Of a stretch of DNA of 64,000 nucleotides, positions 9,701-16,533 are shown piece by piece (position 1 is the first letter of the stretch; each line of letters opens with the position of its first letter). The stretch covers positions 3,658,001 to 3,722,000 of the forward strand of contig NZ_JADOTX010000001.1 of assembly GCF_015751765.1 (NCBI RefSeq). Direction: 5' to 3'. The position numbers and the translations under genes are program-made. The notes beneath the pieces are model-generated. The model was not told where the DNA came from. It saw nothing but the letters and a program-made list of their open reading frames with translations, and did no database searches. Source of the DNA: Micromonospora ureilytica. Its GTDB lineage: Bacteria > Actinomycetota > Actinomycetes > Mycobacteriales > Micromonosporaceae.

Positions 9701-11128
9701 CGTGATGAGATTGTTACCCACTCCGCCGAGGAATACCAATCAGCGTGGTTCAGCCCAAACGGTGACCGCCTAGCCGTTGTAGCTGGCGACGGCCACGTGC
9801 AGTTGTGGGACATACCGAAAAAAGAACGTATCGGCAAGCCGTTTAACCGTCATGTGAACCAGTACCCGCCGATGGCGCTCAGTCCGGACGGCAAATTCCT
9901 GATAACCGCCGCCACCGACAGCACGGCCCAGGTGTGGGACACCGCCACCCAGACGCCCCTGGATGGTTCCTTGTCGGGCCATACGGACACCATCAGGGCG
10001 GCAGCGTTCAGCCCAGACGGTGCGCTTTTGGCAACAGCAAGCGACGACGAGACAGTGCGATTGTGGAACCCAGCCACTCTCGATCCAGCCGCAGGCCCGC
10101 TGGCCAACACCTCGTACTTGGCCAACTCCCTGGGCTTCAGCGCGGGCGGGAAACTTCTGAGCGCTGATCTGGGCGAGGAGGCAGTGCGACTCCGGCGTCC
10201 ATTGAGCGGCGACAGCAATGGTGGACGGCAGACCGGCGACACTACAAGCCACTATGAAACCGGGCTCCGCCCGGAAAGAGTCCTGACGAATGACATCCAT
10301 CAAATAGCAATCAGCCCCGATGGTCTCCTACTGGCCATCCTGACGAGCGACAAAGTCCAGGTGTTCGACACCGCTACCGGCATCCGGATGGGCAAGCCCA
10401 CCCAGCTACCGCCGGGATTCGCTTCCGGCCCCATCGCGTTCAGTCCTGACCGGAAGCTTCTGGCCGTCGCGAGGGGCAGCGGCTTACATCTCATTTCCCT
10501 GACCGGCACTGACCCAAGCAACATACCCTTACCCAATCACGTACATACCATTTTGTCGGTGACATTTAGTCCTGACGGGAGACTGCTCGCGTCCGCGGGA
10601 CCGGACGGGACGGTCCGACTTTGGGATCCGATCACACGTCAGGCCGTTGGCGCTCCGCTCACCGGACATACGAACGAAGCGACCACTGTGGCGTTCAGCC
10701 CTGACGGGAGACTGCTCGCGTCCGCGGGATCGGACGGGACGGTCCGACTATGGGACCCGATCACACGTCAGGCCGTTGGCGCTCCGCTCACCGGACATAC
10801 CGGTGCCGTGACCGCCATGACGTTCAGCCCGGACGGCAGGCTCCTGGCCACTGCCGGTGACGACAGGACCTTACGGCTGTGGACCACAGCCACCTGGCAA
10901 CCGGTGAGCACGCCGTTGACCGGCCACACCGCGGCAGTCGTGGCAGTTGCCTTCAGCCCCGACAGCTCAACCGTCGCCACCGCGAGCATGGACACGACGA
11001 TACGGCTCTGGCACCCCGCCCACTACGTCGAGCCCGTCGAATACATCTGCAGCATCGTAGGACCCCCAACCAGCACGGAGTGGAGAGGATTCGCCCCGGG
11101 TGAACCTCTCCCGAGAGTGTGCGCATAG
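6752..11128 (+). CDS. HTH-STAND NTPase with C-terminal WD40 propeller(s)
   Basis: This 1458-residue protein starts at GTG. Residues about 10-90 form an Xre-like helix-turn-helix domain (LSLQDLEVASGIPKSSLANYL). A linker and a helical region follow, then an nSTAND1-type NTPase: PYRGLWPF and FYGRE lead-in, Walker A GASGAGKSS near 294-302, Walker B LVLVVDQFEELF near 395-406. A single hydrophobic segment lies near 733-756. From about 817 to 1425 there are some twelve to fourteen WD40 blades (FSPDGR...LWD). STAND proteins are ATP-switched signal scaffolds, and WD40 repeats usually sense a ligand or partner. Two adjacent blades (10571 and 10700) are almost identical in DNA, so the array is actively changing. 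No TIR, CHAT or nuclease effector is visible. The role, whether regulation or immunity-like sensing, is inference. Confidence 0.85.
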   Translation: MSDDVTVPHDLAAVRTLQDLLDELNRLRINAARHRGKVRLSLQDLEVASGIPKSSLANYLTGRTLMPADVLDRLVVALGVDAAQVRQWAEAWERIMDAQLQAGTQAVRNRHGDTTTGTRRDPSTGAGNAGGGTGGRDGGGTAAALREITALQSVAATAVGLGQDQHAEFVAGLEGLAKDLAEFGLMVGDVRALTARLQSDLHRQAADRRDDRDHHLRHAAQLRLIRDGLQVIEQRTRPQQDTDRVFDRDHPPYRGLWPFQEDQAGVFYGRERLTAELTGRVEQRLSGVGMLVVTGASGAGKSSLVRAGLLPAMDRGQLAVAGSTDWPRLIITPGTAAIDELVIQLATLAGVDAASLRLTISQRPTEARLLARQAVLAHAARLPIERREACRAGGRLVLVVDQFEELFTLADDPGDAQQRRQAYIDALVAIATADSATGHPPGLVLLTIRGDFLDRCAVYPELVPVLQDGQFVVGPMSVPELRRAITGPAVACGVQVEDGLPEEILAELRTLPEAAQIATGALPLLSQTMLLTWQRCESNRLTRRGYGATGGVSEVIATSAEDVYNRLTGPEREITRQLFERMTTVGADGAPARRQLLRAELFAVVADAKHRGRVESVLDAFTAKRLVVANIESIEIAHDVVLLAWPRLRKWLEGDRNDRLIHAQLRQDAATWQARDHDASFLYRGAQLAMVRRATADWSAVAGPRLALTLAEQSFLAASDRHARRISRIRQSITAGLVTLALAACIGAVASVTYAVNADRQRAVALSRQLAAQSQSIHQHDPVTARRLALSAWAVAPTDEARSSMNSLITEQSSTLIGHVSPVYSVVFSPDGRKIAAGGRDGTIRLWDVATHRPVGAPMTGHSERIYAMAFSPDGKFLASAAGFGGDTKLWNLATGDVADIPRGAPEGGRITTMSFSPDSRLLATTSSSRGQLWDVSTGRFRWVSKEESAYIAVTFGPDGRLLAVPRSSGKVLVSAPDRTKEPRDEIVTHSAEEYQSAWFSPNGDRLAVVAGDGHVQLWDIPKKERIGKPFNRHVNQYPPMALSPDGKFLITAATDSTAQVWDTATQTPLDGSLSGHTDTIRAAAFSPDGALLATASDDETVRLWNPATLDPAAGPLANTSYLANSLGFSAGGKLLSADLGEEAVRLRRPLSGDSNGGRQTGDTTSHYETGLRPERVLTNDIHQIAISPDGLLLAILTSDKVQVFDTATGIRMGKPTQLPPGFASGPIAFSPDRKLLAVARGSGLHLISLTGTDPSNIPLPNHVHTILSVTFSPDGRLLASAGPDGTVRLWDPITRQAVGAPLTGHTNEATTVAFSPDGRLLASAGSDGTVRLWDPITRQAVGAPLTGHTGAVTAMTFSPDGRLLATAGDDRTLRLWTTATWQPVSTPLTGHTAAVVAVAFSPDSSTVATASMDTTIRLWHPAHYVEPVEYICSIVGPPTSTEWRGFAPGEPLPRVCA
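10571..10800 (+). repeat. Near-identical tandem WD40 blade repeat
   Basis: Two WD40 units starting at 10571 and 10700 (129-bp period, 43 codons) are nearly identical for about 100 bases, with only a few substitutions. This indicates recent unit duplication within the STAND gene. The other blades are far more diverged. Confidence 0.8.
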
Positions 11129-11708
11129 CACTCGAAATTCTTGAGGTCCGGCGCTTCAGGCGCGGTCAGAGAGACCTATGGCGGCTCGCAGGTCGACGCG
11201 AACGCGCTGCCCTGGCATCCGTCCTCGTAGGACATGAAGAGCACGGTGCCGCCCCGACGCTCGTTGCCGCAGCTGCAGCCCATCGCCTCTCCCTCACCTC
11301 GGCGGCCATCGCCGCCACAAGGGTCTTGCGATCCCGGCCGACCAGGGCAGCGATCTGCTCCGCGTTTTCCGCGGATGCGAGGCGCTGCCGTTCGCCGGCG
11401 AAGCCGTCGAGCGGCAGCGGCCCGGCGAACCGCCGCGTCCAGTGCGGCCGGTGACAGCGGGTCGCGCCGCCGACGCTGCACCGGCTCAGACGCCTTCCAG
11501 CCGGTCTGGCAGCACGCCTACAGACATGGCCTTAGGCAACCGAGACGCCGGCCAGCGCCAGTCATCCCGGTAGCGGCAAGCCCTGACCACTTCGACCTCT
11601 ACTGGGAGGTCACGCCACACCGCTCGACCGAATCACCACAGGCCAAAGCCCTCGCCTCTGTCCGGCGTCGGTGAGCACTTCGGGCGCGGTGACCACTTCG
11701 CCAACCTG
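11129..11708. other. Gene-poor stretch after the STAND gene
   Basis: No intact gene is supported. On the minus strand a protein-like run (ASAENAEQIAALVGRDRK, about 11300-11400) has no start in frame, and a short Cys-containing frame is listed separately. This looks like the decayed right end of the first element. Confidence 0.4.
11176..11283 (-). CDS. Possible 35-residue Cys-containing peptide
   Basis: ATG at 11283 is preceded by GGGAGAGGCG, a plausible ribosome-binding site. The peptide begins MGCSCGNERRGG and contains four cysteines, ending CEPP. It follows a protein-like run in another frame, so it may be a genuine small gene coupled to a decayed one, or simply the tail of a frameshifted gene. 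No family is recognised. Confidence 0.3.
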   Translation of the reverse strand: MGCSCGNERRGGTVLFMSYEDGCQGSAFASTCEPP

Positions 11709-11839
11709 CACCCAATCTGCTCCCAGTTGCAAGGTCGGACCAACCGACGGCTCCTTACCGCCTTGACCTGCGCACACTCCCCTACCAGGCGACATAGAGC
11801 TTCGCCGACTGCTGCGCAGAACCACGGAGCACTCCGCGG
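11709..11839. other. Degenerate internal end-junction of tandem elements
   Basis: CACCCAATCTGCTCCCA at 11709-11725 resembles the motif at 20287-20306. Both are followed by roughly 100 bp containing TTGACCTGC and then a core position. In the right end that core is the tRNA-Val 17-mer; here it is only a weakly similar CTCCGCGGGAA at about 11831-11842, immediately before direct-repeat copy 2. The order (right-end motif, about 100 bp, left-end repeat) is what a fused boundary between two tandem elements would give. Confidence 0.45.
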
Positions 11840-12121
11840 GAAACAGGACGCCGCACCGGCTCTGACCTGCGATAACGTGGAGCCGCAGGCAGGGGTCAGT
11901 GCAGTTGAGCGCCGTTCGATGCCGTTGGACGCAGTTCACGGCCGTTCAGGGCACCCCGCTGCTCCCAACCTGCTCCCCCAACCCGGCTCGCACCGGCTCG
12001 CCGACCGCTGACCGCTCGTAAACTGCCGGCCAGTGCTTTGGCTGGCACCAGCGCTGCCCCCTTAGCCGCATCGGTTGATCGGGAAGTACGCTCACGATCG
12101 CCGCGCATTGTCAGCGGCAGA
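11840..12121. repeat. Long direct repeat, copy 2 (left-end type)
   Basis: This 282-bp sequence is homologous to 390-665 over its whole length, with a few small insertions or deletions. It shares the GCCGTT steps and the CTCCCAACCTGCTCCCC motif (11962-11978). It contains no gene. Its homology to the sequence just inside the left attachment core suggests it is the left end of a second, related element. Confidence 0.75.
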
Positions 12122-12234
12122 AGAGTGTGTCGACGGCTCCACACTCTCGCGGCCGCTTGTGATCAGTGTGCAACGACGACGGTGCGTACGACGCCATCAG
12201 CAGTCTCGGATGCTCGGTCGAAAGCCTCACCAGA

Positions 12235-12609
12235 TCACACTCGGTAGTACTGCACGACGCAGAACTCGTTGTCCTCCGGGTCGGTCATGACGAGGACTGC
12301 GCCCTCTTGGTAGTCATGCCGTTCACCTGTCCACCGCCCGCCCAACATCCCGATCCGATCGACCGCTTCGTCAACGTCGGTAACGGCGATGTCGAGATGT
12401 AGTCGCGTCTTGCCGGCCTTGGGCTCCGGGACCGGCTGGAATGTCAGCACCGGGCCGCCCCCAGCGACAGTGACGCGCCGCCAGCCGGGAAGAGACTCCG
12501 TCACGCGTCCTCCAAGCACCACGGACCAGAAGTCGGCCAGTCGCTGCGGATCCCGGCAGTCGACCGTGACTCCGGCAAGTCGGCCCAGTGTCTCCACGAC
12601 ACCGACCAT
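12235..12609 (-). CDS. VOC-family (glyoxalase-like) protein
   Basis: The product is a 124-residue protein of the vicinal-oxygen-chelate fold, with the usual two beta-alpha-beta-beta-beta halves: LAGVTVDCRDPQRLADFW at the start, LHLDIAVTDVDEAVDR in the middle, and VMTDPEDNEFCVVQ at the end. This resembles the Glyoxalase_6-like group common in actinomycetes, whose members act as isomerases, dioxygenases or drug-binding proteins. I start at ATG 12609; ATG 12648 is possible. The reaction cannot be named. It lies downstream of the GNAT gene on the same strand, and a small shared unit is likely. Confidence 0.75.
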   Translation of the reverse strand: MVGVVETLGRLAGVTVDCRDPQRLADFWSVVLGGRVTESLPGWRRVTVAGGGPVLTFQPVPEPKAGKTRLHLDIAVTDVDEAVDRIGMLGGRWTGERHDYQEGAVLVMTDPEDNEFCVVQYYRV

Positions 12610-12733
12610 AGCGACGATGTGCAGCCCGCTCCACTGGGGCGCACTCATCTCGGCTATGAGCGGACGTCGCCGCTGGCCGAGTTGCTGGCGACACAGGCGG
12701 ACGAGCCGGTACCCCCGGCGATTCCGGTGCAAC

Positions 12734-13270
12734 TCAACTGGACGGCGTGACCGGGGACCGCATGCCGAGCCACTGGTCGGCGTCCCAGGCATGGAACCTC
12801 TCTACCTCGGTAAACCCCAGCTTCGCCGCGAGGCGCATCGAGCCGACGTTGGCGGTCTGGGTGGCGAGCACCACCGGCCCACCGGGAAGGACATGGTCGA
12901 GCCAGCCGAGTGCCGCCGCGCACGCCTCGACGGCATACCCGAGTCCCCACGCCCGCGGCAGAAACAGGTAACCGAGATCGACCTTCCCCATAGCAGACGG
13001 GCGGTGCCTGGCCGGTCTCCTGAGCAGGATCTGGCCGATCATCATTCCGTCGAGATCGACGACGAAACTTCCCGGCCACTGCTCGGGCACCTCGGGCAGT
13101 TCGCGCTCAAGCACGTCGCGCGGGCGCGGACCGCCGAGATAGGTATGCACCTCTGGAGAGGCAAGCAGCTCGATGAACGCCGCACGGTCCCGGGCCTCGG
13201 TCTCACGAAGCACGAGCCTCTCAGTCCTGATCGGCTCAGGCGGCCAAGCCACAGATCCGAGATCTTGCAT
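12734..13270 (-). CDS. GNAT-family N-acetyltransferase (RimJ/RimL type)
   Basis: This 178-residue protein opens with IRTERLVLRETEARDR, typical of RimJ/RimL-like acetyltransferases. It has the central beta-strand pair around VDLGYLFLPRAWGLGYA, where the loop after LFLP corresponds to the acetyl-CoA pyrophosphate site. It ends with NVGSMRLAAKLGFTEVERF, the usual C-terminal motif. Members acetylate protein N-termini, antibiotics or small amines; the substrate is unknown here. It is upstream of and on the same strand as the VOC gene (gap about 125 bp). In an island with a phosphotransferase-like gene, a detoxification role is conceivable but unproven. Confidence 0.85.
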   Translation of the reverse strand: MQDLGSVAWPPEPIRTERLVLRETEARDRAAFIELLASPEVHTYLGGPRPRDVLERELPEVPEQWPGSFVVDLDGMMIGQILLRRPARHRPSAMGKVDLGYLFLPRAWGLGYAVEACAAALGWLDHVLPGGPVVLATQTANVGSMRLAAKLGFTEVERFHAWDADQWLGMRSPVTPSS

Positions 13271-13395
13271 CCGGGCACGCTAGCAGAACGTCCAACGCCC
13301 CAACTCGATCTAAGTTCCGGGGCCACAACGTTAGGACCAGATCGACGTCTGCGGCCACGCCCAGCTGCCCTACCCGTGCCCCCGGAGACCGCACC

Positions 13396-13604
13396 ATGAA
13401 CTCCCACATCAACGATGACCCTGCCATCCCCGATCCCGAAGAACGCGCCGCACGTAATACCGCTCTCTTCAGAGACAACATCGGAACCGGCTTCTGGGTG
13501 ACGACGGCCGTCCCGCACCCTGGCCCGACGACATCGACGAGTGGCAACAGCCCGCCACCACCAACCCGTGGCACTCCTGCCCGGAGACCAGGTCAATTCC
13601 ATGA
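13396..13604 (+). pseudogene. Frameshifted small gene
   Basis: ATG at 13396 opens a good frame (IPDPEERAARNTALFRDN, then GTGFW). After about codon 37 (near 13500) the sensible sequence continues in another frame (GRPAPWPDDIDEWQQPATT...) to TGA 13602-13604. A single-base change near 13495-13505 would restore one product of about 69 residues. The family is not named with certainty. Confidence 0.5.
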
Positions 13605-13624
13605 GCCGAACCCAGGCCAATTAG

Positions 13625-13864
13625 ATGAGCGCCCACACCGCCCTGCCCCGGCTGTGTGCTGAGGGCGCCACCGTGATCTGGACCAGGGCGCGGCGGGACT
13701 CGGACCTGACACCAGCAGTACGGGAGTGGCTTCGGGATGCCGGCTTCGTGGAGCAGGCATTCCACGCTCCGGACGACGTTCGATTCTCTGTCGGCGTGCA
13801 CCGGTTCGAAACTCCGCCCCAGCCTTTGGATCCTGCGGGAAGCCTCTTCACGTTCCTGCACTGA
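13625..13864 (+). pseudogene. C-terminal remnant of a class I SAM-dependent methyltransferase
   Basis: The 79 codons begin at ATG, but the sequence (LCAEGATVIWTRARRD, LTPAVREWLRDAGFVEQAFHAP, VGVHRF) matches the last third of an actinobacterial class I methyltransferase that I remember as about 250 residues. The SAM-binding N-terminal part is missing. It is preceded by a seven-codon frame and the frameshifted gene. It is most likely a truncated relic; a shortened expressed product cannot be excluded. Confidence 0.5.
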
Positions 13865-14204
13865 CAGCAGCTGGCCTGCCAGCCAACGTGCCCGGTTGAG
13901 TTGAAGCGGAACTTGGAGCCGCTACGCCGCCACCAGCGGGAATGGTCCTCGGCACCTGCTCACGGGGCGTCTCAGGCTGCCATCGTTGGTCGCTGGCTGA
14001 CGACGTTTGACAGCGTCTTGTGCCCCCGGTGTGCCCCACGCTGCCAGGATCGGCCAGACGTACCTCAGCCTCGCCCGGCACTGCTTAGCGGTGTCGCCGA
14101 AGTACGGGTGTTCCGGCCGGGCACCCCGCCTTAGCTACGTCGGTGGCTACTCAGCCTGCTGGGAGTCGTCTGATGCATGAGCAGCCGGGCCAACGCCAGC
14201 GTCG
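13865..14204. other. Intergenic, nothing recognised
   Basis: About 340 bp separate the methyltransferase remnant from the prenyltransferase. No start with a ribosome-binding site, no RNA gene and no strong hairpin were seen. Confidence 0.4.
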
Positions 14205-15008
14205 ATGAGGTGGTTTCATTTGATCATGATGCAGCCCTTACGCCGTGCCGCCTACCGGCTCTACGCGCACCGCCTCCGCACGCAGCTCGGCGGTAAGTCG
14301 CTGCCACGGCACGTAGCCATGGTCATGGACGGGAATCGCCGGTGGGCCAGGCAGGCGGGCTTCAATGAGCCCGGAGTCGGCCACCGGTACGGCGCAGAGC
14401 ACATTCACGAGGTACTGGCCTGGTGTGCCGATATGGGCATTCATCACGTCACTCTGTTCGTCGCCTCTGTCGACAACATGCGTAAGCGGGCATCCGAAGA
14501 GGTCGAGAACCTGATGCGGATGATCGAGGAGGTCGTCGCGGAGCCGCTTCTCCGTCCGTCCAACCCCTGGCAGCTCCATTTGGCCGGCCGCGCCGACGTC
14601 CTACCCGACTCGACACGACACGCACTGAAACTCGCGGAAGACGCCACACGTGAACGCGGTGCCGACTTCCACCTCACGGTCGCCATCGGCTACGACGGCC
14701 GCGAGGAGATCGTCAGCGCAGTCCGTTCTCTCCTCGAACAGGAAGCACAGGCGGGCGCCACACTGGAAGACGTCGCGCAGCGGCTAACCGCCGACGATCT
14801 CGCGGCGCACCTGTACACCGGCGGTCAGCCCGACCCTGATCTCGTCATCCGTACCAGCGGAGAACGCCGCATGTCCGGGTTCCTGCTCTGGCAGGCCGCC
14901 TACTCCGAGCTGTACTTCTGCGACGTGTACTGGCCAGGCTTCCGAAAAATTGACTTCCTCCGCGCCCTGCGCTCCTACTCGGCCCGCAGCCGACGATTCG
15001 GAGCGTGA
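14205..15008 (+). CDS. uppS: cis-Prenyltransferase (UPP synthase family)
   Basis: This 267-residue protein belongs to the undecaprenyl-diphosphate synthase family, which chains isopentenyl diphosphate in cis. The signature HVAMVMDGNRRWA (about residues 38-50) holds the catalytic Asp and substrate-binding Arg. YGAEHIHEVLAWC, NMRKRASEEVENL, HLTVAIGYDGREEIV, DPDLVIRTSGERRMSGFLLWQ and AYSELYFCD are the other conserved blocks in normal order. The start is ATG 14205; ATG 14226 or 14229 are alternatives. Housekeeping UppS is normally elsewhere in the genome, so an island copy could be an accessory enzyme making a shorter or secondary-metabolic prenyl chain. No terpene cyclase is adjacent. Confidence 0.85.
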   Translation: MRWFHLIMMQPLRRAAYRLYAHRLRTQLGGKSLPRHVAMVMDGNRRWARQAGFNEPGVGHRYGAEHIHEVLAWCADMGIHHVTLFVASVDNMRKRASEEVENLMRMIEEVVAEPLLRPSNPWQLHLAGRADVLPDSTRHALKLAEDATRERGADFHLTVAIGYDGREEIVSAVRSLLEQEAQAGATLEDVAQRLTADDLAAHLYTGGQPDPDLVIRTSGERRMSGFLLWQAAYSELYFCDVYWPGFRKIDFLRALRSYSARSRRFGA

Positions 15009-15334
15009 CCAGCTCCACATAGCCAGCGATGACCGGCTCGACGCTGTCCACAATCGCGGCGGCGCAGGCTGCGCAGCTTCGTCGGTCATGTGCCCCGTAG
15101 TGATCGACTCATCCGCCCACGGCAGTCACCCCACCACAGCGTCGAGCGAGATCCGGGCCATGATCGCCGTTAGGTCAGCGAGGGGCCGCGTCACCGCCGG
15201 GACCGCACCAATGGGACGGCCGCAACTTCCAGCGGAAATCATCGCTGAAGAGTTGATCTAGGCGAGAAGCTGCGGCAGGCCGCACCTACCATGACCTCAC
15301 ATACGGCTGGAGCTGACCGAAGTGATCACGCGCC
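15009..15334. other. Intergenic between convergent genes, nothing recognised
   Basis: About 325 bp between the prenyltransferase and the convergent membrane gene carry no supported frame or RNA. Confidence 0.35.
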
Positions 15335-16015
15335 TCAGGTAAGCCCCACCTGGTGGCTCAGGATGGCGAGGAGCAGACCGGCGAGGACTCCGATGACGAG
15401 CATCCAACGCTCACGGCGGATGCTCTGCCGCCTCTCGGCATCAGCTCGCTCGGTGGTCTCCTGGTCTCGTTTCAACATTACGTCGGTGCTGCTGAGCGTC
15501 GTTTCGGTCAGCCGCACAGGACGATCCAGGGTGATTCTGAGGCCCGGGGGCACCCCTTCGGAACGCGCTGCGTCGTTGGTCTCTCGCAGGCTCTTCAGGA
15601 TGCTGCCGAGCTCCGCTCGCTGGCGCTTCAGCTCCGTCGTCTCCCGGTGGAAGTGGTCCCGTTCCGACAGGTGGGGATCGAGGTTCTCCCGCTCGACCAG
15701 GGCGTCAACGGCGGCCCGGAAGGCTCTGCGTCGCGTCGAACGGGCCCAAAACAACACGCCGAAGGACGCAAGCCAACCCACGCCCCACAGCAGCGTAGGC
15801 AGGTCGCCGTCCTCGACGGGGAGATACGGATAGTGGTCCGGGAGGATCGTCGTAGCCGTGCTAATCACCCAGCCGTGGAAGGCCACGGACGCGATACTGA
15901 CCGGCACTGTCGCCAGCACGGCCAGGCGGATCAGCGGTCGGCCGGGCTTGCCGCCTGTCCTCACGAACGGAGTGCTCCCGTCCGAGATAGGCGTAGGGCA
16001 AGGCCCAGTAGACAA
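15335..16015 (-). CDS. Membrane protein with coiled-coil region
   Basis: The frame holds 226 codons. Two hydrophobic segments lie near residues 28-55 and 70-90, then a charged, probably coiled-coil stretch from about 95 to 200 (ERDHFHRETTELKRQRAELG...). A final hydrophobic segment (MLVIGVLAGLLLAILSH) lies at the C-terminus. This resembles a membrane-anchored scaffold; no domain is recognised. The first 20 residues are poorly protein-like, so GTG at about 15963 may be the start. Its 5' end overlaps the next frame by up to 155 bases, and the two could be one frameshifted gene. Confidence 0.6.
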   Translation of the reverse strand: MSTGPCPTPISDGSTPFVRTGGKPGRPLIRLAVLATVPVSIASVAFHGWVISTATTILPDHYPYLPVEDGDLPTLLWGVGWLASFGVLFWARSTRRRAFRAAVDALVERENLDPHLSERDHFHRETTELKRQRAELGSILKSLRETNDAARSEGVPPGLRITLDRPVRLTETTLSSTDVMLKRDQETTERADAERRQSIRRERWMLVIGVLAGLLLAILSHQVGLT

Positions 16016-16223
16016 CCACCGCCAGCACGCCGGTCATAACCGACGCGGCACGTCCGGAGAGAGTCAGAGGTGCTAGCAACAGCAGAATCAGTGAGCAGAA
16101 TTCGGCTAGGAACGCCACAGCGAGAGGGTCGGTCCAGGAGTCCACGATGACCCGTCCCCGCTCGTCGCGTCGGGTCCTCGATGGGGAGCGGTGATCGTCC
16201 TTTGACCACGTAACAGACAGCAT
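15861..16223 (-). CDS. Small membrane protein, possibly 5' part of a split gene
   Basis: The frame from ATG 16223 gives about 120 residues. A charged N-terminus (SKDDHRSPSRTRRDERG) is followed by two strong hydrophobic segments (LAEFCSLILLLLAPLTL and TGVLAVVVYWALPYAYLG). After residue 78 or so the sequence becomes Arg/Pro-rich and looks out of frame, exactly where the downstream membrane frame becomes sensible. A single frameshift near 15960 would fuse both into a protein with about five membrane segments. Neither version has a recognised family. Confidence 0.45.
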   Translation of the reverse strand: MLSVTWSKDDHRSPSRTRRDERGRVIVDSWTDPLAVAFLAEFCSLILLLLAPLTLSGRAASVMTGVLAVVVYWALPYAYLGREHSVREDRRQARPTADPPGRAGDSAGQYRVRGLPRLGD

Positions 16224-16401
16224 GTAACACCCGGTCGACCCTCGAGAGAGGCCGCTCTGGCCGAGTTCGGGGGACATGTGCGGGTTGTCCGAGCCGTCCC
16301 CGCCGAGGTTGGGCACGCGCAGACCGCTCGGGACAGTCGGCCCGTCCGTCACAGGAGCGACACCGCACGCACGTGCGCCCCCCGGGTGCAACGTCAGACC
16401 G

Positions 16402-16533
16402 ATGAACTTCTACGGCCCGGCACCAGGTTCCCACTCCGGTGGGGAGTACGTGTACTTAGGAAGAGCTGGGTACGCGCGCCCATCCATCGGTTGCCAGCGA
16501 TGTAGAGGATGGTTCGTATGCGAAGGACACTGA
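16402..16533 (+). CDS. Possible 43-residue Cys-containing protein
   Basis: ATG 16402 opens a short frame, MNFYGPAPGSHSGG then YVYLGRAGYARPSIG, ending CQRCRGWFVCEGH. The three cysteines (CxxCxxxxxC with His) could bind zinc. Composition is protein-like but there is no clear ribosome-binding site. Its end overlaps the start of the secreted protein gene by 16 bases from ATG 16518, so coupling is possible. No family is recognised. Confidence 0.35.
   Translation: MNFYGPAPGSHSGGEYVYLGRAGYARPSIGCQRCRGWFVCEGH

Noticed and set aside
11129..11708. Intact gene after the STAND gene
   Set aside because: Protein-like runs occur in different frames without a common start, so only decay products are supported.
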